Assembly (NCBI GenBank): GCA_001600695.1
Contig: BCKQ01000002.1
Coordinates: 496,001-560,000, forward strand
Direction: 5' to 3'
Length of the DNA: 64,000 bases
Source of the DNA: Ascoidea asiatica
Lineage: Eukaryota > Ascomycota > Saccharomycetes > Ascoideales > Ascoideaceae
Numbering within the stretch: position 1 is the stretch's first letter; each line of letters begins with the position of its first letter. A model generated the notes under the pieces. That model made no database searches. It was not told where the DNA came from and was given only the letters and a program-made list of their open reading frames with translations. Positions 31,117 to 41,005 of this stretch are shown here, in pieces. Both the position numbers and the translations under genes were made by a program.

Positions 31117-31443
31117 TTTAATTGAAAATTTAAAATAAGAGCAATTTTATTATTGATTGATTGAATGATTGATTGATTGATTGATTTGAAAAAAGATATC
31201 CAAGGATATAATAACAAAGGAGATAACCAGTATAATTTCAAGAATAAGTTAGTTGGAAAGTAAAATAAAAAAAAAAAAAAAAAAAGATCAGAAGTAGAAA
31301 ACAAGATTCTCAAAACAAATATATTGGAGATCTCAATAGGTTTATATACCACATAGATTTAGATTTACTCGGATAGTAAAGGAAATGGAATTTGAATTGA
31401 GGTTACCATGAATCATTACTCAGCATATTAAAATAATTAACTT

Positions 31444-31495
31444 ATCAGTATCAGTATTAAATCAGTATCAGTATTAAATCAGTATCAGTATCAGT
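31444..31495. repeat. 17 bp tandem repeat
   Basis: ATCAGTATCAGTATTAA occurs twice exactly, then a partial third copy (ATCAGTATCAGTATCAGT). The unit itself is built from TCAGTAT. Confidence 0.9.
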
Positions 31496-32254
31496 GTTAG
31501 CAGATTTGCATGTTGAACCGATAAAGAGCAGTGAGATATTTTACTGGTGATTGTTAATCATTTTATTGTTTTATTGGAATTGTCTTCGAATATTCTAGGC
31601 TACTCTTAGACTTTCTAAGATTGCATAGATTGTTCTGGGTCTGCATTATTTATTCTTTCTTCGAAGATATTTCGTTCGAACTACAATCACTGGCAGCAGT
31701 TGCAGCGAGAGACAAAAGAAGAAACGAAGCAGTGACAGAAACAGCAAACTCTCCAAAAGAGCGAAGAAAGTCTGCAGACTTTCTGGTGAAAACTGCTCCA
31801 GCCCCAGAATCTGCACCGAGTTATTCTCCTTCTCTTTTCACACTTCACTTGGTGCTTTGACCATTGATTATTATTACCATTCTATTCTTTCTTTACTTCT
31901 TTACTTCATTACTTCTTTGATTTGTTGTTTGTTGTTTGTTTGTTTGTTTGTTTGTTTTTCTTCTGCTGCTTCTGTTTGGCTGATTTAAAGTGAGTATTGC
32001 CGGAATGATTCGATTCTTCTGAGGTGATTCTGGTGCAGTGCTTCCATTGTGTTCTCTGCTTGTCTCCGCACGTGATGCTGGGTGTCCTGCTTTTACACGC
32101 TGTGCTAAGCGTAGCCGAACCGTGTCGGATGCGGTCAAGACGGCCCCCCTTCCGGCTCACCCGAGAACGACACACAAATCTCCTGCTGGAGGCTGCTCCG
32201 TGACTTGGTCCGAGTCCCGCTACGGAATATTCGGCAACAATTTATTTATCAAAT

Positions 32255-32281
32255 ACACGGGACACGGGACACGGGACACGG
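32255..32281. repeat. 7 bp ACACGGG tandem repeat
   Basis: Nearly four copies of ACACGGG lie at the end of the GC-rich island upstream of HIS2. It does not match any yeast telomere repeat that I know. Confidence 0.88.
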
Positions 32282-32604
32282 CTACTGCAAAGGTTAACGG
32301 CTTTGCAGCTTCTTTTTCCACTAGTGGTGCAGTCACATGACCCTGCTTTTTGTTAACGGCCGGATTATTTCCTGTTTTGAACTGCACTCCTATTTCTAAA
32401 TATATCACATGATTTTAATCACCTGGATCTCGACTATTGGCTAAAATTAAGAAAATACCTTTAATTTTTAGATCTATTTCGGTAAGTTATTAACTAACAC
32501 TAAAATACAAACTTTATCGACTAATGAATTCATAGTTTATTTTCAATATTCAGTTGTGATAAAAATTCAAATCAAATCAAATCAAATCAAGATTATTAAT
32601 CAAA

Positions 32605-33600
32605 ATGCATACTCATCATTCTCATAGTGGAGAATTTATAGCTCATGGTGAAAATACTTTAGATGAAATGGTTCAAAATGCAATTGAAAAAAATTTTGAA
32701 ATATTTTGTTTAACTGAGCATATGCCAAGACTATATGATTCTTCAATTTATCCAGAAGAAATTGAATTAAATTATAATTTAAATACTTTAAAAGAAAATT
32801 TTAAAAAATATTATAATAAAGCTATTCAAATTCAAAATTCAATTAATAATAATAATTCAAATAATAATTCAAATAATAATTCAAATAATTTAAAAATTTT
32901 AATAGGTTATGAAATTGAAGGTATTGATCAAAATCATTTTAATTACTCAAATTTAATTTTAAAAAATTATCCAAAATTTAATTTAACTATTGGTTCAATT
33001 CATTTTATTAATAAAATTCCAATTGATTTTAATCAAAATTTTTTAAATTTAGCTTTAAAATCTTGTAATAATTCAATTTATCAATTATTTAAAAATTATT
33101 ATAATTTACAATATAATTTAATAAAATCTTGTAAACCAAATATTATTGGACATTTTGATTTAATTAATTTATTTATAAATCAAAATGAAATTGATAATGA
33201 TTTAACAAAAAAAAAATTTAAAGATATAAATATTGAATTTGATTGGCCAGAAATTTGGAATTTAATTATTAGAAATATAAAATTTGTTAAAAATTATAAT
33301 GGTTTATTTGAATTAAATTCTGCTGCTTTAAGAAAAAATTGGAAAACTCCATATCCTTCATTAAAAATTTCAATTGCAATTCAAAAATTTGGTGATTCAA
33401 GATTTTGTTTAAGTGATGATTCTCATAAAATTAATCAAATTTCTTTAAATTATGATAAACTTTATAATTATATTAAAAATATTTTAAATTTAAAAATTAT
33501 TTATTATTATGATTTAGATAATAATAATAATTCAATTATAAAATCAACTCCAATTTCAAATTTAGAAAAATTTCTTATAAAAAATAATAAACTAATATAA
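32605..33600 (+). CDS. HIS2: Histidinol-phosphatase His2
   Basis: His2 is histidinol-phosphate phosphatase, the step that makes histidinol in histidine synthesis, a PHP-family metal enzyme in the cytosol. The product is 331 aa; S. cerevisiae His2 is 335. The N-terminus MHTHHSHSGEFIAHG is the PHP metal motif and matches the yeast protein start closely, which fixes the ATG. Other family features are IFCLTEHMPR, ILIGYEIEG, LTIGSIHFI, IIGHFDLI and SDDSHKI, each with a metal-binding His or Asp. An Asn-Ser repeat at about 78-94 is the only low-complexity insert. The stop codon lies 18 bp from the ARG4 stop on the other strand. Confidence 0.96.
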   Translation: MHTHHSHSGEFIAHGENTLDEMVQNAIEKNFEIFCLTEHMPRLYDSSIYPEEIELNYNLNTLKENFKKYYNKAIQIQNSINNNNSNNNSNNNSNNLKILIGYEIEGIDQNHFNYSNLILKNYPKFNLTIGSIHFINKIPIDFNQNFLNLALKSCNNSIYQLFKNYYNLQYNLIKSCKPNIIGHFDLINLFINQNEIDNDLTKKKFKDINIEFDWPEIWNLIIRNIKFVKNYNGLFELNSAALRKNWKTPYPSLKISIAIQKFGDSRFCLSDDSHKINQISLNYDKLYNYIKNILNLKIIYYYDLDNNNNSIIKSTPISNLEKFLIKNNKLI

Positions 33601-33618
33601 TTTAATCTTAATTTAATT

Positions 33619-35025
33619 TTAATTTAATTCAAGATCTTTTTTTAATTTATTTAATTGTTTTAAAACTGCAATTTTTGCTGTACCACCTGTACTTGTTCTT
33701 TTTTCAACTGATTTTTCAAAATTAAATATATTTAAAACATCTTTTTCAAATCTATTATCAATATTTTTAAATTCTTTTATATCTAATTCATTTAATTCTT
33801 TTTTATTATCTTCCGCAAATTTCACACATTCTCCTGAAATATAATGAGTTTCTCTAAATGGTACACCTTTTAAAACTAAATAATCTGCTAAATCTGTTGC
33901 TAACATATCCATTGTTAAAGATTTAAACATTTTATCTGAATTAACTTTTAATGTTGAAATAATTCCATTTGCAATTAAAATTGAATGTTTTATAGTTTTT
34001 AAACAATCAAATAATGGTTCTTTATCTTCTTGCATATCTTTATCATAAGTTGATGGTATACCTTTTAATGTCATTAAAAATCCAGATAATGAACCAAAAA
34101 CTCTACCTGATTTACCACGTAATAATTCTAAAGAATCTGGATTTTTTTTTTGTGGCATTAATGAAGATCCTGTTGAATATGCATCAGATAATTTAATAAA
34201 ATTAAATTCTCCAGTTGAATAAATTATAAAATCTTCTGATAATCTTGATATATGATTCATAAATAATGTTGACCATGATAAAGTTTCAATAATAAAATCT
34301 CTATCAGAAACTGCTGTTAATGAATTTCCAATAACTGAATTAAAACCTAAATTTATTGCTAAAAATTCTCTATCAATACCATATGGATGACCTGCTAAAG
34401 CTCCTGCACCTAATGGTGAAGAATTTATTCTTTCAATAATTTGTTTTAATCTTTTTAAATCTTCATTAAAATATGTTGCATACATACTTAATAAATGTGA
34501 CCATCTAATTGGTTGAGCTTTTTGTAAATGTGTATAACCTGGCATTAAATAATCAATTTCATTTTCTGCTCTTAAAATTATTGTATTAATAAAATCTTTT
34601 AAAATTTTAACAATTTTATTTAAATATTCACGAACATAAATTCTCATATCTGTTGCAACTTGATCATTTCTACTTCTACCTGTATGAACTTTACCAGCAA
34701 TATTTTTACCAATAATTTCACCTAATCTTCTTTCATTTGCTGTATGAATATCTTCATCACCATATTTTTCAATAAATTTATTTGTTTCCCATTCAATTTT
34801 AATTAATTTTAAACCTTCATGAATTTTTTCTAATTCATAATCATTAATTAAATTAATTTTATTTAAACCCATTGTATAAACTCTTGTACCTTCTAAATCT
34901 GCTTCATACATTTTTTTATCATAAGGTAATGATGCATTATAAAGATCCATTAATGGATCTGTTTTACCTGTAAATCTACCACCCCATAATTTAGATTCAC
35001 CTGATTCTTCAGAACTTGTAGTCAT
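33619..35025 (-). CDS. ARG4: Argininosuccinate lyase Arg4
   Basis: Arg4 is argininosuccinate lyase, which splits argininosuccinate into arginine and fumarate, the last step of arginine synthesis. The product is 468 aa; S. cerevisiae Arg4 is 463. It is one of the best conserved proteins in the window: [14 protein letters not shown] at the N-terminus, the [15 protein letters not shown] block, [17 protein letters not shown] type sequence ([18 protein letters not shown] here) and the fumarase/ASL signature [11 protein letters not shown] near residue 288. It contains no Asn runs. An ATGACTC word (Gcn4-like half of TGACTCA) lies on the minus strand at 35362-35356, about 330 bp upstream, consistent with general amino-acid control (inference). 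Confidence 0.97.
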   Translation of the reverse strand: MTTSSEESGESKLWGGRFTGKTDPLMDLYNASLPYDKKMYEADLEGTRVYTMGLNKINLINDYELEKIHEGLKLIKIEWETNKFIEKYGDEDIHTANERRLGEIIGKNIAGKVHTGRSRNDQVATDMRIYVREYLNKIVKILKDFINTIILRAENEIDYLMPGYTHLQKAQPIRWSHLLSMYATYFNEDLKRLKQIIERINSSPLGAGALAGHPYGIDREFLAINLGFNSVIGNSLTAVSDRDFIIETLSWSTLFMNHISRLSEDFIIYSTGEFNFIKLSDAYSTGSSLMPQKKNPDSLELLRGKSGRVFGSLSGFLMTLKGIPSTYDKDMQEDKEPLFDCLKTIKHSILIANGIISTLKVNSDKMFKSLTMDMLATDLADYLVLKGVPFRETHYISGECVKFAEDNKKELNELDIKEFKNIDNRFEKDVLNIFNFEKSVEKRTSTGGTAKIAVLKQLNKLKKDLELN

Positions 35026-35503
35026 TTTAGAAAATGTTTAGTTAGAATTGAATAATAATATAATACAATATAATATAATATAATATAATACTATCTTATA
35101 AAGAAATAAATAATATAAAAGAGATAATTGATCAAAATATATTGAGTTATATGATAATAATGATAAATTTCAAACAATATTTATATTTAAAATATATAAG
35201 AATAAAAATATTAATTGATTAATGATTGTCATCGATAATAAATTTTTTTTTTTTTCAGATAAATAAATGAGTGAAGAAATAAAAGCTAAAATTACTCATT
35301 CCTCCACTATTTAACATTAACGTTGGAAAATGTTTTAAAGAATTCTGAAAAATTAGAGTCATAGTGAGACAGTCCTTCTTTTGAAGGGAATTAACAGCAT
35401 TATATTAAGTAGAAAAGTTCTTTTAGCTCAAAAACTAGCCCAAATGAAACAGGTGTACACTGATAAAACTTTGAATCTTAAGGGATATCCGGAAAAAAAG
35501 GTA

Positions 35504-35517
35504 ATCCGTGCACGGAT
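35504..35517. promoter_or_regulatory. 14 bp palindrome upstream of ARG4
   Basis: ATCCGTGCACGGAT is its own reverse complement. Its right half is part of the CACGGATAC word that recurs 19 bp downstream at 35530-35538 and at 50323-50331. A palindrome with CCG/CGG halves is what a dimeric zinc-cluster activator would bind; no factor is identified. Confidence 0.5.
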
Positions 35518-35547
35518 ACACTAAATTAACACGGATACAACAAAGCC

Positions 35548-35576
35548 AGCCACGTACCAGCCACGTACCAGCCACT
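35548..35576. repeat. 11 bp AGCCACGTACC tandem repeat
   Basis: Two full copies and one partial copy. Each contains CACGT, close to the core of basic helix-loop-helix sites. Confidence 0.88.
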
Positions 35577-36064
35577 GCATTTTTCAGGTGCATTTTTTGT
35601 GACCTGTTTTTGTGTTGGAGAAGCAGCAGAAACTGCTGGATTTGCTGGGTTTTCATCTATTTTGCTATGAAAATACTGGTCAATTGACTTTAAAAAGTGT
35701 TTTCGGAGAGAGATCAGGTAATATTTAGTTTGTTCTATTTGTTTATTTATCATAAAAGCCTTTATTTAGCATTTATTTTCTAGATTAGTGAGTGGGTATT
35801 GTTTAGCGAAAAAAAAAATATATATGTATATATGGAAATGTAAAAATCTGGAGAAAGAAAGAGAAAATAGTTAGATTACACATTTTAGATTTCAAATTTT
35901 ATGAAGAAAAAAGAAACAGCATTATGAGAAAGCAAATGAAGAATGTAAAAAAAAATATAGTAAAGGTTAGTAAATTGAGAGCTAAAAGGGAAGAGAAATT
36001 GAATAGATATGAGGAATGGAAAAAAAATAAAAATGATTAAATTATATTGTCTTAACTATTTTTT

Positions 36065-39000
36065 TCATTTTTTATTGTTATTACCCATAACCATTAATCT
36101 TATTTCGAATAAAAAATCATAATCAATTTCTTCATTTGGTGAAAACCAATTTCGTACTTTTCTATTCCATTTATCTTCTTCATGAAAAAATTTCTCAATT
36201 GTTATATTATCAATTTCAAATTCATTTATATTATTTTTTTTTTCTCTTAAATTAAAATTACTTCTTTGACTTAATCTACTACTTGAATTTGATACTGAAG
36301 CAAAATTACCTGCACATGATAAATTTCTAATTTGATTTATTTGATTATTTTTACTTTTTCTATTTTCTTCAATCAGTTGTTGCATTTTCATTTGTTGTTG
36401 AATATTTTCAAATTCATTATAATCATAATCAAAATTTAATTCTGATCCTTTTCTTGCAACACTTGAAATTCTACATTTAGAATTTTTTGGAGTTTCAATT
36501 TGAATTTCATTTTTCATTAATTTTATAGAAATTGGTGTTTGACTTCTTGATGGAATTGTATCAAAACTACTATTGAATTCATCAGAATTTTCTAATTCAA
36601 TAGAATTATCTAATGAATTATTAAATGAATTATCTTCTGATAATAATTCATTAATTTCTGAAAATGGATTATTTATAAAATCTTCTTCTTTATTTAAATT
36701 TATCCAACACATTTTTTTGGCATCAAAATACATATTTCCTTCAATTTGAATTTCTTCATTTGAATTTATTCTTTTATTATTAATAATTTCTTTTGAAATT
36801 TTTGGAGATTTTAAATTATTTTTAATTGTATTATGATCTCTTAAATTATTATTAATGTTACTACCTTTATTTAAAAATGTTATTAATCCAGGTACTTTAA
36901 TATTTATTGTATCAAACCTTTTTAATTCAATTTTATTTCCTTCCCATTTAAATGTTATAGGATTATAAACCATTTTTGTTCCATTATATCCATCAAGTAT
37001 AGTCTCATGAGTCGGTATATTCATTTGTTTTATTAAAATTGGAGCTTTCTTCTTCTTTTTTTTTGAACTTGTAATTTTTTGAATTTTTAAATTATTATTA
37101 TTACTATCATTATTATCATTAATTTTATTAGAATTTATGTAATTTATTGGTGAATTTTTTTTCATGAGATTATTGTAATTTTTTTCATTAATTTTATTAT
37201 TATTTTCTTTTTCCATATATTTTTTTAATTTAATCATATTTTCATTTGCCATATTTCCTTTAATTGTTTTATTATCTTGAACCAATAAATATTCTGATTC
37301 ATTTCTTGAATTTACTGCTAAATCTTCAAAATTATCTAATTCATGACCATTTCCATAATTTTTAATTTTTTTTGGTTTTGAAAGTATTTTTTTCTTTTTT
37401 TTAAATATCTTTGAAGGTGAATTATTTCTGAATTCAAAATCAATTTGATTAATTCCATTTGAAATATATCCATTAAATGATTCATCGATATCTGCATCAT
37501 AACCTAAATTAGTTGTACCTAAATATGATTTTCTTGGATATCTCATTAATGCTTCATCTCTCCTATTTTTTAAATTATTATGATTATTATGATTGTTATG
37601 GATATTATGGATATTATTAATGTTATTAATGTTATTACTTAAAAGGGGCATTGATTGTTTAGTTCTAAGTGTATGAGTTCCTTGACAATGAATACCATGT
37701 TTTCCTGAGAAATTATTATTTTCATTTGCTAATTTTATTTTAGCTCTAGCTAAATCAACATCAGAACTAGATTGAATTTTATAAAATGAATTTGGAGGTC
37801 TTAATAATTCTTTTGAATTATTTAGATATCTATTTGAATTAATAAAATTTGAAGGAGATTTATTTATATAATTTTGTTGTTTTTCATTAGGATAAATTCT
37901 ATCACCATTCGAATTTTTTATTATTATATTTGAATGAATATTATTAGCATGATTATTATTATTATTAAAGTTATTGAAATTATTGTTTTGAGATTGATTT
38001 TGAAAAGATTGAATTTGAGATTGTTTTTCAAAAATATTTAAATCTTGAAAACCTTCAAGAATATCACTATTATTTTCATCATCATAAAATATATTCAATT
38101 CATCTTTATAATTATTATTATTATTATTACTATTTTTATTATTACTATTTTTATTATTATCATTTAAGTTTGAGTTTAATTTTGTTTTTGGAAGTTTAAA
38201 TTGTTCTTGTAAATCTTTTTTTCTTAATTCTTCTTCTTCCATTTCAACTTTTAATCTTGCTTTTTGTATTGTTCTATTTAATAAATCTTTACAATTTAAA
38301 TTCATATTATCATTACCGAATTCTATTCCAGCTAAATAATCATTTTCAGATTCAGAATAAAAAGAAGTAGATTTTGTTGAGATTGAATCTGTTTTACTAG
38401 TAAGAGAAACAGAAGAATTTGTTGGTGATAAAATTATTGTATCATTATAAACTTTTCCTGATTTTGTGAAAAATTTATTGATTGAGGAATTATTATTATT
38501 GATAATATTATCAGAATATGGACTAGATTGAGCTTGATTATTTTGATGAAGAATATTGTTTTCATTATTTGAATTTAAAAATAATTGATCAGGAAACTCA
38601 AGACCATCTTCTATATCACTTTCAAAAGGTATATTTTCTTGTAATTTTTTAGATATTTGATTATTATTTTTAATATTTTTAATTTGATTTTTATTTTTAT
38701 TTAATAAATTTTGATTAAAAGTAATATTATCAAGTTCATTTTCATTAAATCCATTAAAAAATCTTGATTCTTCATTATTATTATTTAAAATTAAGTTATC
38801 ATTTGAATTTTCTTTTGTTAAAGTTCTAAAATTAACAAAATTATTAACATTTGAATTTGAATTTGAATTTAAATTTGAATTTGAGTTTGAATTTATTGAC
38901 AGTTTAATTGTTGCATTATCTAATTTTTGATTTAATATATGATTATTAAAAGTTTCAGGTATTTGAGAATAATCATTTGATTCAAATTCTGTTGATTTTG

Positions 39001-39118
39001 TTGAAAAAAGAGAAGTTCTTAAAGCAGTATTTATATCATCTTCAGAATTAAAAGCATTATCCCAATTTTCATCATCCAAAGATTCTTGAATTAAACCTAG
39101 ATCAATCTGATTCGACAT
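36065..39118 (-). CDS. BFA1: Mitotic-exit GAP subunit Bfa1 (Byr4 family)
   Basis: Bfa1 forms with Bub2 the two-part GTPase-activating protein that holds the mitotic-exit GTPase Tem1 inactive at spindle poles until the spindle is positioned. The product is 1017 aa, far longer than the 574 aa of S. cerevisiae. Family blocks lie in the C-terminal half: IKQMNIPTHETILDGYNG, then KMVYNPITFKWEGN near 717, VPGLITFLN, the GNMYFDAKKMCWINL block near 795 followed by PFSEI, and the terminal DYDFLFEIRLMVMG. At the N-terminus, ENWDNAF is a Byr4-type acidic start. The middle is Asn/Ser-rich and explains the extra length. The gene reads toward ARG4, on the same strand. Confidence 0.9.
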   Translation of the reverse strand: MSNQIDLGLIQESLDDENWDNAFNSEDDINTALRTSLFSTKSTEFESNDYSQIPETFNNHILNQKLDNATIKLSINSNSNSNLNSNSNSNVNNFVNFRTLTKENSNDNLILNNNNEESRFFNGFNENELDNITFNQNLLNKNKNQIKNIKNNNQISKKLQENIPFESDIEDGLEFPDQLFLNSNNENNILHQNNQAQSSPYSDNIINNNNSSINKFFTKSGKVYNDTIILSPTNSSVSLTSKTDSISTKSTSFYSESENDYLAGIEFGNDNMNLNCKDLLNRTIQKARLKVEMEEEELRKKDLQEQFKLPKTKLNSNLNDNNKNSNNKNSNNNNNNYKDELNIFYDDENNSDILEGFQDLNIFEKQSQIQSFQNQSQNNNFNNFNNNNNHANNIHSNIIIKNSNGDRIYPNEKQQNYINKSPSNFINSNRYLNNSKELLRPPNSFYKIQSSSDVDLARAKIKLANENNNFSGKHGIHCQGTHTLRTKQSMPLLSNNINNINNIHNIHNNHNNHNNLKNRRDEALMRYPRKSYLGTTNLGYDADIDESFNGYISNGINQIDFEFRNNSPSKIFKKKKKILSKPKKIKNYGNGHELDNFEDLAVNSRNESEYLLVQDNKTIKGNMANENMIKLKKYMEKENNNKINEKNYNNLMKKNSPINYINSNKINDNNDSNNNNLKIQKITSSKKKKKKAPILIKQMNIPTHETILDGYNGTKMVYNPITFKWEGNKIELKRFDTINIKVPGLITFLNKGSNINNNLRDHNTIKNNLKSPKISKEIINNKRINSNEEIQIEGNMYFDAKKMCWINLNKEEDFINNPFSEINELLSEDNSFNNSLDNSIELENSDEFNSSFDTIPSRSQTPISIKLMKNEIQIETPKNSKCRISSVARKGSELNFDYDYNEFENIQQQMKMQQLIEENRKSKNNQINQIRNLSCAGNFASVSNSSSRLSQRSNFNLREKKNNINEFEIDNITIEKFFHEEDKWNRKVRNWFSPNEEIDYDFLFEIRLMVMGNNNKK

Positions 39119-39485
39119 AATCTAACTGATTTAAAATATATTTATAAAACTCATTAAAAGTAAAAGAAAGAAAAGTTAAATGATATTATATTGAAAATGA
39201 GTATTTGTATTTACCATTTATTTTAAAAGTATTAACTATGTAATTTGAATATTGTATTGATAGAGGTAATAGAAAGGAACTAAGCATAGTAAGCATATTA
39301 AGCATATCCACCAAATTAACCATGGAGCTTTGATCTAAAAGCTGTTTATGTTTATATTTGACCCTAATTAGGAACTGTCACGTGGTACATATATAATTCA
39401 AATTAAGAAGGTGCATTTTGGAATCGGATCCAAATAAAAGTGACTTTGGTTAGTACCAGAGAAGAAAAGAACGAAGAAGCAGAAG

Positions 39486-39533
39486 AATAAGAATAAGAAT
39501 AAGAATAAGAATAAGAATAAGAATAAGAATAAG
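39486..39533. repeat. AATAAG hexanucleotide array
   Basis: Eight perfect AATAAG units lie upstream of BFA1. On the opposite strand they create a Phe/Leu low-complexity ORF (39398-39586) that is not a gene. Confidence 0.95.
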
Positions 39534-40971
39534 CTAATACAATCAAGTTGAATTGGCATAATTGAGGTTTGGTTTCCAGTACACACAGCTTTTATTGATG
39601 TGAAGTGGTTTTATGATTTATTTTTGGGTGAAAAGAGAAATTCTTTGATCATTGATTCAGATTGGATTAATTTCTTTGAGCTTCTAGAAACTGGTGTTAA
39701 AAAAGATTAGTAAGTTTTTTGATTGGAAAGCTGGTCTTGTTTTTTTCTTAGAAGAAATGACAGGAATAGAATATTTGTCATTACTACGAATAATATTATT
39801 ATTGGTTTACTCTTAGATTGTGATTCCTAGTAGGATGATGATTATAATCAAATGATAGATAATTGATAAAAGATATTCAGTTAACCATTGAAGTAATTAT
39901 ACTGTTCTTTGGTTAAATTTATAGAAATTCAATTTAATTGAAATTAATATGAAATTTAGAGACCTTTTTTTAATAAAGTAGATAAATTAAAGTTGAAATT
40001 ACTTTTGAAGATTTTGAAAATTTTTTCGTAATTTTTTAGTAATTTTTAAGTAATTTTTTAAATTGATTTTAAAAATGTAATTAATGAGTTAATTAAATTA
40101 AAAGAGTGATCTAATTTTAGTTTTATTGTAGTATAATAATTTTTATGTCATAATCTATAATCTATTCTTAAATTTTGGTAATCTTGACATAATATTTTAA
40201 GCTAGTTTTGAAAATATTTTCATAATAAAAATATATTATATTTTAATTAAAATTTGGTATAGACATAATTACAGAATATTACTAATTGTAGTCTCAATTT
40301 CAATTTCAATTTCAATTTCTTTTTAATTTTTAATTTATTTAATTTAATGATTATAATGCATATTCATATTCATATTCATAATATTATCCATGAGAATAAT
40401 GAAATACATTGTCTTACAATTACATGTCATTTTTATTTAAACAATGAATTTGAATCACGAATAAGGACCTGAATAAATTATTCTTTAATAAGAGTTATAA
40501 TAAATACCTATTAAAATTCAATTTTACTACACTTGTAATCAATTAGTGTAAGGTACTAATTAATTATTAATCATATAACAAGGCAATTCAATTAAAGGGA
40601 TAATATTCTTTATAATTAAAATATGTGAAGCCATTTCTTGATCAATTAATTAGTTAACTAGTAATTTACTACAGTACTGGTTTATTAAGTATAGCACCGT
40701 AAATATAATCATTGGCTGATCAACTGATCGATTGATTGATAAAGATAACAAGAATAAGGAGAATAAGATTATGTATGAAGAAGTTGAATAAGTTATCAAC
40801 GTTGTTGTATTCATAAAAATTAATATTTCCTAAAAAGAACTCCTATTTTTCCGGGTTTTAGCCAAATCAGGTAACTTTATAAAAAATTATTTGAAAACCT
40901 TTATTACCTGTTAAAATGAAATTAAAATTATATAATAAAATATGCCCAATTTCAATATTTTCATTTTCGGG

Positions 40972-41005
40972 AAAAAAAAAAAAAAAAAAAAAAAAAAAAA
41001 ANNAN
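40972..41005. other. Homopolymer and ambiguous bases (assembly weak point)
   Basis: About 30 consecutive A end at 41001, followed by N at 41002, 41003 and 41005. This is the only place in the window with undetermined bases. Either the homopolymer length could not be read, or two pieces were joined here. Confidence 0.9.

Larger units (their letters stand above)
31117..32604. promoter_or_regulatory. YTP1/HIS2 divergent promoter with strong GC-rich island
   Basis: This region of about 1.5 kb has layers. A 17 bp repeat, ATCAGTATCAGTATTAA, occurs about 2.6 times (31444-31495). A (TTTG)n stretch lies at about 31920-31956. A GC-rich island follows at about 32000-32280; 32041-32220 is 108 GC of 180 by my count. 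A 7 bp ACACGGG repeat lies at 32255-32281. Cbf1-type sites occur at 32069-32076 (reverse), 32332-32339 and 32404-32411. An ATCAAATCAA stretch precedes HIS2. ORFs in the island (32038-32340 plus; 31893-32175 minus) overlap antisense and match nothing I recognise. Confidence 0.55.
35026..36064. promoter_or_regulatory. ARG4 upstream region / BFA1 downstream
   Basis: The region holds a TAATA-type repeat near the ARG4 start (35049-35090) and an ATGACTC word on the minus strand at 35356-35362. TATCCGGA lies at 35486-35493. A 14 bp perfect palindrome, ATCCGTGCACGGAT, is at 35504-35517, and a further CACGGATAC copy is at 35530-35538. An 11 bp AGCCACGTACC repeat lies at 35548-35576. Small ORFs here have no recognisable family. 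Confidence 0.55.

Noticed and set aside
31444-31495. Spaced repeat as a CRISPR array
   Set aside because: The units are contiguous 17 bp tandem copies in a yeast promoter, with no spacers.
31621-31720. Possible tRNA around GTTCGAACT at 31674
   Set aside because: I could not fold a cloverleaf: no matching acceptor stem and no A box at the right distance.
32255-32281. ACACGGG repeat as an interstitial telomere
   Set aside because: It does not match any yeast telomere repeat I know, is under four copies, and lies inside a promoter island.
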